Source of the DNA: Eutreptiella sp. 'Long Island Sound 2002'
Taxonomy: Eukaryota > Euglenozoa > Euglenophyceae > Eutreptiales > Eutreptiaceae
DNA length: 64,000 nucleotides
Direction of reading: 5' to 3'
Assembly (NCBI GenBank): GCA_964036045.1
Contig: OZ038390.1
Span: 37,008,974-37,072,973, forward strand
In this document: positions 11,338 to 21,913 of the stretch, piece by piece
Position numbering within the stretch: position 1 is the stretch's first letter
Layout of the letters: each line of letters starts with the position of its first letter
The notes under the pieces: model-generated
The model's input: only the letters and a program-made list of their open reading frames with translations
Told to the model about the DNA's origin: nothing
Databases searched by the model: none
Made by a program: the position numbers and the translations under genes

Positions 11338-11590
11338 AAAAAGTGCACCACATTTGGTATGCAGACCATAAGGCCACTCAGTGCACATGCCTTTGTACTG
11401 AGTGGCCGGATGGTCTGCACACTGAGTGTTATGCAGTGTGAGGCCCAAAGCAATATAGCAACAGCAAAATTGCACTACACTTGGTGTGCAGACCATAAGG
11501 CCACTGAGTGCACATGCCTGTGTACTGAGTGGCCCGATGGTCTGCACACTGAGTGTTATGCAGTGTGAGGCCCAAAGCAATAAAACGAGC
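11338..11590. repeat. Tandem duplication of a 127-bp hairpin unit
   Basis: Two copies start 127 bp apart. Each contains a long imperfect inverted repeat. In copy 1, GCAGACCATAAGGCCACTCAGT pairs with its complement at 11397-11418. In copy 2 the arms span 11484-11549 and pair over about 26 bp with three mismatches. The loop is about 14 nt. The two copies differ at only a few positions. Confidence 0.75.
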
Positions 11591-12600
11591 CCATTGGAGT
11601 GGTTAAGAGGGTGTTGTCGCACGGTGTGTGCACAGTGCGGCCCCTTTCTAATGTTTTTTTGGAGATTTTACCTCTTTCTTGAGGCACTACAATTTTTTTG
11701 TCCCCCCCCCCATTTTTGCCTGTTGTGCATTGTGTTTGAGCATCTCACTAGGAGGGAGTTGTACGCACTATGCACGCACCGTGGCGCACCGTAGCGCACG
11801 GTGCAAAGTTTTTTATGGCCATTGTTTTTTCCCGGCTTTCAAGCTCAAAGGCACCAGGTTATAGTACGTTGCGCTACGTTGGGGTGCTTGTAACTAAATC
11901 TTACCTTTGCATGCCTATTCTTGTACGTAGTGGTCTTACTGGTCATGTTTGTTGTCCCCCGGCTTGGATTTGTCTTTGTCCTGGATCACATAAGACAAGG
12001 CACCAAAGCAGTTCAACAAATCTCTACACAACAGTAGAAATGATCCCCTGTTCAAGAAAGACAAGTGGGCAAGTCAAACAGGAGGTCACCCCTGGTACAC
12101 ATGTCTTCTACGATGCGAGTGCGGGTGATCCGGTACCAGCAATTCACTGCACCCCGGGGACTTTTTGCGTATCCAATATGAAGTTGGTGGCAAAGAAGTT
12201 GTCCATGAGGCCGATAGGGAGCTTCAGACTAGAAAGTAAAATTTGCTAGGACACCAACAGGCGCAAGCAACCACAACAAACGACATCAATTACCCCGGCA
12301 ACCACAAAAACCCACTAGGTAGTAACAAAAATCCCCCTACAAGGCAGAAAGAAACACCAGGTATCATCCAACGGCCTCTGGCGACCATCCACAATCATTT
12401 GGGAACACCCGGCATAGGGGGAACGTTTGCCCGGCGCGCTACTTTTCTATTAAATATCCCGACTTCAGCCCCAGATTTACCCTCTCATGGAGAAGCCCCC
12501 CAAGTCACAAGTAGACCATGTTGCACTGCAACCTTCCCTACAAAGCATGTTGCATAATAAAGCAATATTTGTGAATTCAGCAACTCCAACTGTCATCGGT
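11591..12600. other. Non-coding stretch, no recognised gene
   Basis: Short frames only. CACCGTAGCGCACGGTG near 11787 is a partial dyad. Nothing else supportable. Confidence 0.35.
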
Positions 12601-12607
12601 ATTGTAC

Positions 12608-12800
12608 TTAACAAACAACATTGGTCCCAGAAGTGTGGGTGTCAATACATTCAGTACAATAGTGCTCCTTACACTCATCACAAACTACGGCGGTGGAGCG
12701 CTTCTGGCAACACAACACACACACTTTTGCCTCATCCTCTGCCTCATCTTGCGTGGCGGCCGAGTTGCTTTGGTCAGTCCAAACATGAGGCGGGACATGC
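12608..12800 (-). CDS. B-box-like zinc-finger exon or fragment
   Basis: The minus frame encodes a compact Cys/His module: C-x2-C, then RSTAVVC-x2-C, then YC-x2-C and a downstream His (KVCVLCCQKRSTAVVCDEC, then CTECIDTHTSGT). The spacing and the CTEC...HTSGT ending match B-box-type zinc fingers. An acidic linker (DEAEDEA) precedes it. The frame is short and abuts a G homopolymer and a minisatellite, so it is either one exon of an unresolved gene or a captured fragment. Confidence 0.45.
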
Positions 12801-12828
12801 TCCCATGGTCCGTGGGGGGGGGGGGGGG

Positions 12829-13140
12829 CACGCAACAAAGCGTGGATTGTGAGTCCCTAACCCCAACTCGAGGGGCCACACAACAAAGCGTGGATTGTGA
12901 GTCCCTAACCCCAACTCGAGGCGCCACGCAACAAAGCGTGGATTGTGAGTCCCTAACCCCAACTCGAGGAGCCACGCAACAAAGCGTGGATTGTGAGTCC
13001 CTAACCCCAACTCGAGGGGCCACGCAACAAAGCGTGGATCGTGAGTCCCTTACCCCAACTCAAGGGGCCACGCAACAAAGCGTGGTTTGTGAGTCCCTAA
13101 CCCCAACTCAAGGGGCCACACAACAAAGCGTGGATTCGGA
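12829..13140. repeat. 48-bp minisatellite, about 6.5 copies
   Basis: The unit contains CAACAAAGCGTGGATTGTGA and CCCTAACCCCAACTC; successive AAAGCG landmarks are exactly 48 bp apart. Because 48 is divisible by three, every frame that is open once stays open throughout. The 248-codon plus frame (12602-13348) and the minus frames are therefore probably not genes. Confidence 0.85.
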
Positions 13141-15706
13141 GATTGTCCCGGTTTCCTCAATAGCACCAGAAGGTTGGGGCCCAAAAGAGGGCGGAAATGC
13201 TATGTCACCCCTGCATTCTCGGGGGGCCCCAACAAAGGGGACAAAATCAGAAGTCAAAACCTACGCTAGGGGTCACCATGATGCTCCTAGTATCTCAAAG
13301 TATGGGTCTCTAGTACAACCAGAGGCCCAAATAGCTGCACTGCGCTAAGTGCGCCCCCTTAGTGCACGCCCTAGAAGGCCGGCGGTGGGGCACGGGTCAC
13401 AAAAGATGCCTAGTGCGCGCCCGGCCCGCTAACGTTCCCCCATAGTGGTTTGCAGTGGGCCTCTTCACCGGGTCCCGGTCACCCACCCACCGACCTATGC
13501 TGACCCACCCAACCGCCCGCCCACCCAGTAGGGTGTCACGGTAGAGTGGCCACGCACCCTGCCGCGCGGCATAGGGGGGCTGGTTGCCTACTTGGTGATG
13601 CGGTCCATGTAGACCTCGCTATCGTCGAGGATCTTCCGTTCCCAGCCTGGGGGCAACTCATGGGGGAAATCACGCTTCATTGTGAGGCGTGGTTTTTCTG
13701 TTTGGCGGTGTTTTCCTCTTTCTTGACTGACAATGAGGAGTGGGGATGTTGACATATTTCAAGCCTGGGTTTGTGGAGTGGAGCAGGACCCAACTGAATT
13801 TTGTATTTCTGCGTGGCTTTTCAGGTGCCACAAGGAGGTCGGGAGGTCACGTCAGGTTTAGCATGTCAAATAATCTGTCATTGTGCAGCATATGCTTGCA
13901 GTTTGTCTTGTATTTTGCAGCTGAACACATGGAACAATGGCTGGAATTGCCTGGGCAGGAGCATCCAGTATTTATTACCGACCACAATTGTGCAAGTAGG
14001 GGGGGGGGGGGGTCTCTCATCCCTCACCCCAAAAGGCAAACAAAGCGTGTGCCACAGTTGATCACAGTATAGGACTGTACGCGACCACAATATGGTGTGT
14101 CATGATAAGTGCATAGCAAATTGTTCTTAATATCCCTACTTCGCATCAGAGTTGGAGGAGGAGGAGGAGGAGGAGGAACTAGATGGGGAGCTCTTTGGTA
14201 GGCAGGTTCTGAAAATTGACACAACATGCAGGACAGGTGATGGGGCATTCTGCTAGCCTGAAACCCACCCACCCACCACCCACCCAAACCCTATGCCCCT
14301 AGGCAGGCAGTAGGCACCTCAGGCCGAATTGCCCAAAATCAAACTAACCCACTCACCCAGAAGCTGCAGACCCCCCCCACTCCCCCACCCCCCCACTTCA
14401 ATTCTACCCACCTTAAGCAACGGTCTGCTTCAAGAACTCCATTCACCAATTCAACGTGCAAATAGTTTTGCCAATCATGCTTCAAGGCGCGGTGGGGGCA
14501 GTGGAGAAAACGGGTAGTTTTGCAAAACTATCATGGTGTCGCTGTCAAGCACCAACCCCCCCCCTTGGCCGCAGGCACCGCAAAATAAGCGCTCCCTTTG
14601 GGCCTTGAGGGGTTTTGCTTGGACCTCCGGCACCACAGACAGAGGAGCTCGAGTGCCGCTCAGGGTGCTTAGGTGAAGCTCAGGTTAAGTGCAGGTTAAG
14701 GCTCAGGCTCCACTCGGAATAAGGTAAGCTCATGGTAAGCTCGCACGAGGCTCGGATGAAGCTGAGGGTCAGCACTGTTTAAAGTCACGTGCAAAAGGCA
14801 TCAAATGCATTACATGCACCATCCCGCACCCTTGGGCAGCCAAGAGTGGGGAAACACGGGAGGCAACAGGGATATGGCGGGTGGGAGTGAAGACTGGCAC
14901 AGAAGACATGCAACTGCTAAACATATAGGCACATGCACAAGCAATGGGTTAATCTTAAGGGTAAATATGGAGACAGTGCCCCGCAACACCAGGCAGCCCC
15001 TCCAATATTACGCAGGCCATCGGTGCGTGACCCTGCCCCTTTTGGGGAGGTGAGACCTGGTTAAGGTGAGCTAAGCGAAGGTGAAGGTGGAACCTTCGGG
15101 GGGGGGGGGGGTCCTACATTGCAGGGCCACATGAAAATAAATTGGAGTGCAGCAAGGGGGCGAAGGGGGGGAAGCAGGTTGAAAGCACAAACCCTGGCCC
15201 GGGCAGGACTGCCACACGGAAAATGTTGTCTTTGTCAAAACGATCACAAAATGTATACTTCCCCCCCCAAAAAGAACTGAGGGGCAGAGGCCGCTGGGAC
15301 AGAGGGGCTGGAGCCATTAGCGGCCTGGCCAGACTTCATCCGACCCACCCACTGGACCACATCAGAAACGTCTATGATACTATCGGTATGCTATCTACTG
15401 AGAGGCCAATCGTAGTGTGTTTCTCTTGATGAGCGTATGACCCTTCCACCAACCCACCCACCCACTAATCCGCCCGCTTTGCCACAGGCTATTGCAGATG
15501 CAGCAGTACACAGCAGGCCGAAGCCACAAGGCTCCTCTGTGGCAATCCCTAAAGCCACGCCCAATCCTTGGTTTCCCAAACCATAAGCGAAGATAGGGGG
15601 GAGGGGGGCTGGGGATGACCCAGGCCCCCCAATGCACGGTTGATGTCGCCGTGGCACATGCCCAAAGTGGTTTTGGGAGTACTGGAGTCACTACGCAATG
15701 GTCCAA
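13141..15706. other. Gene-poor stretch with short tandem motifs
   Basis: Holds a GGA run near 14153-14176, CCCA/CCAC runs near 14262-14285, G homopolymers near 13999 and 15098, and degenerate AGGTTAAG/GCTCAGG repeats at 14670-14770. No recognised gene. The last few hundred bases should include the 3' flank of the large RCC1-ART gene. Confidence 0.4.
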
Positions 15707-18700
15707 TCAGGGGCTCTGAAACTCGACCGCCAGGGCGGAAGGAGATGAGTGGACCGAGGAGGTGGCGGGGCCAAATTTGCCCTTCCTTCCGGGGCTCTTT
15801 CTGCCCAGCACCGCCCCATCGTGCTGTCCTGAGCGGAAGTCATCGGAGTTGCTGGACTCAAAGACCTGCGCGGGGGCCCTCACAGGGACGGAACTGTTGC
15901 TGGACGGTCCCAACGGCACTATGCGGGGCTTGCCCAACAGGATGCGTGCCGAGATGGTGTCGACACGCACCTCCTGCACCGTCACGGACATTACCATCTT
16001 GTTCTCCATTTCCTTCATCATCGATTGGACCTGCGGCCGAAGGGATGGCGGGACAGTCACCAAGGGCCCCAGCAGTGATGGCTCCGCTATAGACGCAGGG
16101 GCCACCTTCACAGGGCTGACCTCTTGGAGCAGGACAGTGTCCATGCCGCCACTGACTGGCTCGCCACTTTGACAGGTCGTGGACCTGATGTCAAAAACAG
16201 TACTGGGTCGGAACAGGACCTCCCCATCCTCTTCCGACTGTGTTAGACCAGCGATGGACTTGGCTGTGACGGTCTTCACAGAGAAGAGCGTGCCTCCCTC
16301 GTCCCCTTGCATCGCCCTCTCTGCCACAGCTTTGGTTTTGGAGGCGCTCGAGAAGGCCAACCAACAGATGGTGCCCCCTGCTTGATAGCTGGTGCTGTCG
16401 AATCTGCAAGAGACACCCCGATATAACGTGCCGGCGTATGATGGCAGCGCCTGCAGTGCAACATCAAGCTCCCAGATTAGCGGACGCCAGAACTCGATGC
16501 TGACGGGATCGGGCGGCTGCTGTCGCATGGCCCGGTTCATGGATGCATAGATCTGATCGTAGCCCTCGAGATCGTATTTCAGTTCATATGTGTAGACGTA
16601 TACTGCAACGATGTGGCGGGGGTTGAGCTCCGTCTGTTGCCGCATCATTTCCCGCACCTTCATCAGCGCGTCGGTGATCATCTCAAAAATGGGGCCCGGC
16701 TGGAACCAGAGGCCCAGCTGGTTCTGTGGGAGGGCTGCACAGAAGGGCAGTGTGCCACCCTCGCAGGAGTAATCCATGGAGTAGAATGGTGGCCCCTTCT
16801 GGCTGCCCTGGGGCACCTCTAGCCCGTCCTGGAGCCTTCCGCTGATCCCAGTGGTGCTGGCGCTCCCTGCACATGGCCTACTGTCCCGTTGCACCAGAAG
16901 AGACGTCCAGTGCTCCAGCTTCAGAGATTGGCGGACTTCCTCCGCCAGCAACTCCTCCAACATCGCCTGCTTCGCAGCCGGCAGCTTGAGGCTCATGGGC
17001 TCACGGCACGAGGGTTTGCATGCGCACGTGAGGCAGGGCGGGGCCCAAAGAGCGCAGTCCACTACCCCTTCGGTGCACAGCAGCCGGAGTACATCAATGC
17101 CTGGGGCGGCGGCCGCCATGTGCCCGGGGGAAAAGGAGACGAACGCCCTCGTCCAGTCTGACACCGCTTTGGGGTCGGACGTGACCGTTTCCCCACATTG
17201 GAATGCAGCCTGGACGGACCTGCGGATGGGGCTAACCCCTTTGGTCGTTGTCTCGCAGCGCCGTTGCAGATTGACTTCGACGCTGCCGTTCCTCGTGTTG
17301 AGGGTGACCCGGTACATTTGTTGCGCCAGCGCGTCGCTGATCTCCAACTGCTGTCCCGGAGAATACTCCTGCCATAACCCCTTCCCTACCGCAAACTTCC
17401 AGCGCAAACAGCTCGGGTACCACGTCTCGTACACTCTGACAAGGTCCCGGATGATGTCTTCATTCCCAGCGGCCACCGCCACTTGCAGAAGGGACGTACT
17501 GTGCGGAATCCACTGCACCCGCAGCTGCTCTGCAGAGAGTACGCGTGTGGCGGGTTGGTTGAGTCGCTGCACGCCTCCGGCGTCGTTGTTGGGCATGACG
17601 GGGTCCACGTCAGGGACGGGCAGGGCCTTCAGCCCCCAGGAGTCTCTGCGAGGGGACGGGGCAAACCACTTGAGCCGCCGCACACGGGCCCACGTGTACT
17701 TGTGCCCGTTGGAGCTCGAACTCGGGGTCAGGGGCGTTTGTGGTGCTTTGGCCTCGGCCCTGGGCGGTGGCAGCAGCAGACGGAATGTGGGAGCACCGCT
17801 CCCCAAACGGGGGGACAGACACCAGCCCTCGTCATAAAGCGGATTCCCCTCCGCTTTGCCGTGGGGCACGTAGTAGTAGATGTACTTGCCATGCAAATGC
17901 CCCATGTAAACCGCATGCGCGTTGTACGTCAGCAACGGCTGATACAAATACACGTCATTGTCCTCCTCGTCCAGCCCTCGTAGACACAGGCTGTGCGCCC
18001 CGTCTTGGTCGACAAGATAGAGGGGCTCGGGGATGCCCAAAAGCCCCGACGCGCTGTGGTGCGCCAGCAAGTGCTCCAGGGCCTTCCGATGCCCGTTGCG
18101 GGCTGCATGATGCGTGGCTGTCAAGTTGCCGTACCCTGCGAGCGGCAGCGTGTGCAGCTGCGGGCGCTTGCGAAGCAGCGCGTCCATGCTGGCGAGGGCC
18201 TCGTGCTCAATGGCTGCGGCGAGGAGGTGGGCCAGCTCAACGTCAGGGGCCTCATTGGCCTGTGCTTCGCACCAGCCGGGCCCATCCTCCGCCGCCCAGG
18301 CTTTCTGTGCATGGGTCTGCCAGCAGCGAGCGTGGTAGGGGCGGTGCACCAGCCCTGGGGCCCACCGCTCCGCTGTCACTGGCCTATTGCACGCCAGACA
18401 CTGCACGTGCGCACTGTGCGCCTTCCGCACCTCCGACGGCCCCTCCTCCTCCGCAGGGGGCAAGTACGTCCCGAGGAAAGGCCACTGGGACACAGCCTCC
18501 ATACACACAGGGCAGTGGTGGGTCACTGCGTCACGAATCGCCCACAAAGCGGCTCCAAGCAGCGAAACCGCGCCGAGCACCACCAGGACAACGCCGCCGA
18601 CCATCAGACCCGGGCGGACCTCGGGGCTGCTGGTTGCGGCCACTCCGATGAGCCACACGACGCCCATGGCCAGGACACTGGCTTCCAGAAGGAACAGCAG

Positions 18701-21700
18701 AGGGACCCACTGCCGGTCCCAGTTCGCGGGGCGCCGCACGCGCCGCACGGAGACGCCCCGCACGGAGTTGCGCCGCGTGCGCACCCACCAGGCCAGCCCC
18801 GCCAGGCAAAGCACCAGCGCGAGGCCCAGGAGGCAGAAGAGGAAAATCAGCGCCGGCGCACTGGCAGTCACCACGGCCAACTCCAAGGCTACCGGGCTGG
18901 CACCCCTGGCGGTCCGGCGGTCACTGGCAGACGCCGCGGTGTCGCCCCATACAAGGGACAGGCAGGCCCCCTCACCGATGGAGAAAGGGAGCAGCCACTC
19001 CGACCCTGCGTCGTCGGGAGCGAAGCGCAAGTTGCAGACGGGAGCCCCGCACCCGGAGACACTGACGTTGAGAAGGCCGCGGTCCAACCGCACGAGCGTG
19101 ACGAGCGCGCTGCGGTGCAAGAGGCCACTTGACGCGGGGGAGAGCCAGACCGTGCGTCGGGCCGGGCCGTCGGTCCCCATTTCGAGGGGCCCGCCGTCGT
19201 TCGCGGGCCCGCAGAGCTCGAAGGACCGCGTGGCCGTTGGCGTGGGAGTGGCCGTCGAAGTGACAGTGGCGGTTGGCACGGGGGTGCGGGTGGGCGTGGA
19301 CGTCGGCGTCACAGTGTCTGTAGTCTCCGCGAGCAGAAGGGAGTGGCCGCGCCCTGGCGCTGCGGCGGTGACGGCGTTACCCCCCGCGGCGAGTAATCGC
19401 GGGGCGCGGTGCGGGGCCGAGGCCGCCCCAAGCCCCAACTGCCCCCGGTCGTTACGGCCCATGACGTACATCCGCCCGCCCGCGGCAAACATCGAGTGCT
19501 CGCAGCCGAGCCACACGGCGGTCACCTCCGCCCCCGGACTGCCCGGGACGGGCACGGCCTGCGGGGCGTCGTAGTACGCGACCGAACTGTTGAGCCCCAG
19601 CTGCCCGTAGTCGTTGGCGCCGAGAACGTACAGCCGGCCCGCCGCGATGTACGCCGAGTGCCGGCAGCCCAGAGAGATGACCGTGGCCGCCCGATAGGTC
19701 GGGGTCAAGTGAAGCGCCACGTGCGACGCAGGGCTCGCGCCTCCCGTGCCACTGGAATGGGCCGGCACTCCGGCCTGTCCTCGAGTTCCGAGGAAGTACA
19801 GGTACCCGTCCGCAATGAACGCGGAGGCCACGTCACCGGCGGCCACCGATGCCACGAGCCCGTGGGTGACCACCCGCACCGGGACAGCGTGGTCGGCCGT
19901 GGACGGGGCCGCGGGCGTGCGCCAGGCATTGGGGGAGTCCCAGACCAGGCCCTCACCGTCCCCCAGCTGCCCTTGCCGGTTCTGCCCCATGACGTACAGC
20001 GTGCCGCCGGCAATGAAGGCGGAGTGAAAGCCGCCCAATGCCACGGCCGTGACCGCCTTGCGGTTGGGGGCGGGCACGAGGACCGGCCGGCGGTACGAGA
20101 GCAGGTTTCCCTGGCCGAGCTGCCCGTGGCGGTTGCCCCCCATCGTGTACAACTGCCCTCCGGCAATAAAGGCGGAGTGCGTGCACCCGAGTGCAACCGC
20201 AGTGACCGCCTTGCCATTCGGGGCCATCACCGGCCGGGGGATCGGCTGTGGATCGGAGCTCCCGATGCCGAGCTGGCCGTAGTCGTTGGCGCCCATCGTG
20301 TACAGCTGCCCGCCTGCCACAAACGCCGAGTGCGCGCACCCCGCGGCGAGCGCAACGACAGGGCGTCCGTTGGGAGCAGCAAGTCGGTGCAACGGCAGAT
20401 CCGCGGCGGCGGCTGACCCACGAAGTCCCAACTGACCATTGTCATTGGCACCGGCAACAAACAGCTGCTGCCCAGGGCTGATGCCTGAGGCCTCACTGGA
20501 GGGGCCCGGGTTGGCTGCATCCTCCGACAGCCTTCCACAGGCACAACATGCCTGTGTGGCGTCGATGCCATGCACTGCGCGGCTGGCGAAGGTGCCGTAC
20601 GCCTCCCAGTCCCACCCCGTGCCGTACCCCTGCGTGGCAGTGCACAGCTTCTCCTGATGGTACGCGGCGCAGCCCCAGCCCTGCGAGTCTCTCCAGTCGG
20701 CGGGCGAGTCGACGCACACGGCACACTTCCCACATGCGGCGCACGCCCGCGTTGCGTCAACGCCATCCACCGCGTGGTCCGCGAAGGTGCCCCAGGCCCT
20801 GGGCCATGCCGTTCCATACCCGCGGAAAGCGTTGCACCAGCCGTTGCTCTGGTATGCGGCGCACGAGCGGTTCTGCGCGTCTTGCCACGAGGGGGCGTCG
20901 ACGCACCGCGGCCGCTTGCAACACAAATAGTCCCCTTCTTCGTCCCCCGGGCGCACGTCGTGCCCGCGGACCTCGCGGCACGTGCGACTCACACCGCTGG
21001 TCCCTGTAGCAGGGCCCGTATAGGCCCAACCTGCAGGATACACCGGCACCCACGTGTCACCAAGGCTCATAACTTGCGTTGCGAGATCGGCGTTGTCGAG
21101 CAGCCTGCCAGGCGTGTTGTTGACACATGCGCGGAGCTCGCCAGCACTGCAAAGCATGCCCTCGTTCCTGCTGCAATAGGAGGCTGCATTTGTATGTGTG
21201 TACGCGCCGGCCCCAGCGTAGCGCATCCATGTGGGGTCACCGCTCAAAATGGCGCTGCTGGGGTCCAGGGGTTTGACGCCGGCGGCAACTTGAGCGATTG
21301 CAGGAGGCAGAACGCAACAAGTGTAGAAGCTGGTGCTCAGGGTCGTGTTAGGTTGCCAAGATGCGGTTTCGCACTGGGCAGGGAAGCCGAGAGTGACATT
21401 TGTGGCGGCAACTTGTACCCATTGGTTTGCTGCGTCCGCCACAGGGGCCCACAACCCTGACTCGCTGGGCCTCTGGTACCTCGGATCAGTGCCACGAAAA
21501 GGCAAGTCCCCGGGCAACAAGGTTCCGGCGGGACAGTACGCCGCGTGGGTGCACAACCGACCACCCAAGTGCAAGCAGTAGTGCTCAGCCCATGAATGCG
21601 TGTAAGACCGACTAGAAGGGTCGACGAAGCCTTTGTGGGGGACCCATGTCGGGATAGGGGGTTGGGGGTCGGAGCTTGGAGTCGCAGTATGGCTTGGGGC

Positions 21701-21913
21701 TGCAGTGAAACTTGGCGTGGAACTCGTGCTGGGGGTTGAAGTTGTGCCTGGAGTGGGACTCAGGGTCCAACTGGGGCTGGGGGTTGGTGTTGGAGTGGGA
21801 CTGGGTACCACAACACAGACCAACCCCAGCGCTACGATGCACAAGAAGCTGTTGGGCATTGCGAAAAAAAAACAGACACTGAGAAAGTGAAAGGAAACCA
21901 GTGAACATGCCAT
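15707..21913 (-). CDS. RCC1-repeat membrane protein with ankyrin and ART-fold domains
   Basis: A single 2,068-codon frame with no intron. Residues 19-36 (MPNSFLCIVALGLVCVVV) look like a signal peptide, so M19 (21859) may be the true start; a T-rich tract with TTTCTCAG just upstream suggests the first 18 codons could be leader or intron. Then: Pro/Thr/Ser stalk 37-90; two Cys-rich lectin-like modules ~100-335 (GGRLCTHAAYC, NEGMLCSAGELRAC); two ~62-residue Cys repeats ending in CxxCG at 336-460; seven RCC1 blades 481-862 (GANDYGQLG, GCxHSAF); Pro/Thr stalk 868-897; a four-Cys membrane-proximal module; membrane segments ~1008-1043, 1069-1093 and 1103-1126; a Cys/His cluster 1134-1197 (CPVC, CLAC, HARC); ankyrin-like repeats ~1263-1287 and 1472-1495; and an ART-fold domain ~1760-1912 with R1832, FSSAS from 1854, and E1898. 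Predicted: large extracellular sensor, cytoplasmic ADP-ribosyl transfer. The function is inferred from domains only. Confidence 0.9.
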   Translation of the reverse strand: MACSLVSFHFLSVCFFFAMPNSFLCIVALGLVCVVVPSPTPTPTPSPSWTLSPTPGTTSTPSTSSTPSFTAAPSHTATPSSDPQPPIPTWVPHKGFVDPSSRSYTHSWAEHYCLHLGGRLCTHAAYCPAGTLLPGDLPFRGTDPRYQRPSESGLWAPVADAANQWVQVAATNVTLGFPAQCETASWQPNTTLSTSFYTCCVLPPAIAQVAAGVKPLDPSSAILSGDPTWMRYAGAGAYTHTNAASYCSRNEGMLCSAGELRACVNNTPGRLLDNADLATQVMSLGDTWVPVYPAGWAYTGPATGTSGVSRTCREVRGHDVRPGDEEGDYLCCKRPRCVDAPSWQDAQNRSCAAYQSNGWCNAFRGYGTAWPRAWGTFADHAVDGVDATRACAACGKCAVCVDSPADWRDSQGWGCAAYHQEKLCTATQGYGTGWDWEAYGTFASRAVHGIDATQACCACGRLSEDAANPGPSSEASGISPGQQLFVAGANDNGQLGLRGSAAAADLPLHRLAAPNGRPVVALAAGCAHSAFVAGGQLYTMGANDYGQLGIGSSDPQPIPRPVMAPNGKAVTAVALGCTHSAFIAGGQLYTMGGNRHGQLGQGNLLSYRRPVLVPAPNRKAVTAVALGGFHSAFIAGGTLYVMGQNRQGQLGDGEGLVWDSPNAWRTPAAPSTADHAVPVRVVTHGLVASVAAGDVASAFIADGYLYFLGTRGQAGVPAHSSGTGGASPASHVALHLTPTYRAATVISLGCRHSAYIAAGRLYVLGANDYGQLGLNSSVAYYDAPQAVPVPGSPGAEVTAVWLGCEHSMFAAGGRMYVMGRNDRGQLGLGAASAPHRAPRLLAAGGNAVTAAAPGRGHSLLLAETTDTVTPTSTPTRTPVPTATVTSTATPTPTATRSFELCGPANDGGPLEMGTDGPARRTVWLSPASSGLLHRSALVTLVRLDRGLLNVSVSGCGAPVCNLRFAPDDAGSEWLLPFSIGEGACLSLVWGDTAASASDRRTARGASPVALELAVVTASAPALIFLFCLLGLALVLCLAGLAWWVRTRRNSVRGVSVRRVRRPANWDRQWVPLLFLLEASVLAMGVVWLIGVAATSSPEVRPGLMVGGVVLVVLGAVSLLGAALWAIRDAVTHHCPVCMEAVSQWPFLGTYLPPAEEEGPSEVRKAHSAHVQCLACNRPVTAERWAPGLVHRPYHARCWQTHAQKAWAAEDGPGWCEAQANEAPDVELAHLLAAAIEHEALASMDALLRKRPQLHTLPLAGYGNLTATHHAARNGHRKALEHLLAHHSASGLLGIPEPLYLVDQDGAHSLCLRGLDEEDNDVYLYQPLLTYNAHAVYMGHLHGKYIYYYVPHGKAEGNPLYDEGWCLSPRLGSGAPTFRLLLPPPRAEAKAPQTPLTPSSSSNGHKYTWARVRRLKWFAPSPRRDSWGLKALPVPDVDPVMPNNDAGGVQRLNQPATRVLSAEQLRVQWIPHSTSLLQVAVAAGNEDIIRDLVRVYETWYPSCLRWKFAVGKGLWQEYSPGQQLEISDALAQQMYRVTLNTRNGSVEVNLQRRCETTTKGVSPIRRSVQAAFQCGETVTSDPKAVSDWTRAFVSFSPGHMAAAAPGIDVLRLLCTEGVVDCALWAPPCLTCACKPSCREPMSLKLPAAKQAMLEELLAEEVRQSLKLEHWTSLLVQRDSRPCAGSASTTGISGRLQDGLEVPQGSQKGPPFYSMDYSCEGGTLPFCAALPQNQLGLWFQPGPIFEMITDALMKVREMMRQQTELNPRHIVAVYVYTYELKYDLEGYDQIYASMNRAMRQQPPDPVSIEFWRPLIWELDVALQALPSYAGTLYRGVSCRFDSTSYQAGGTICWLAFSSASKTKAVAERAMQGDEGGTLFSVKTVTAKSIAGLTQSEEDGEVLFRPSTVFDIRSTTCQSGEPVSGGMDTVLLQEVSPVKVAPASIAEPSLLGPLVTVPPSLRPQVQSMMKEMENKMVMSVTVQEVRVDTISARILLGKPRIVPLGPSSNSSVPVRAPAQVFESSNSDDFRSGQHDGAVLGRKSPGRKGKFGPATSSVHSSPSALAVEFQSP

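Noticed and set aside
12829-13140. CRISPR-like regularly spaced repeats
   Set aside because: The 48-bp units are contiguous with no unique spacers, and the context is eukaryotic.
17740-19574. Plus-strand frames of 300-395 codons
   Set aside because: They are shadows of the large minus-strand RCC1-ART gene in GC-rich DNA.
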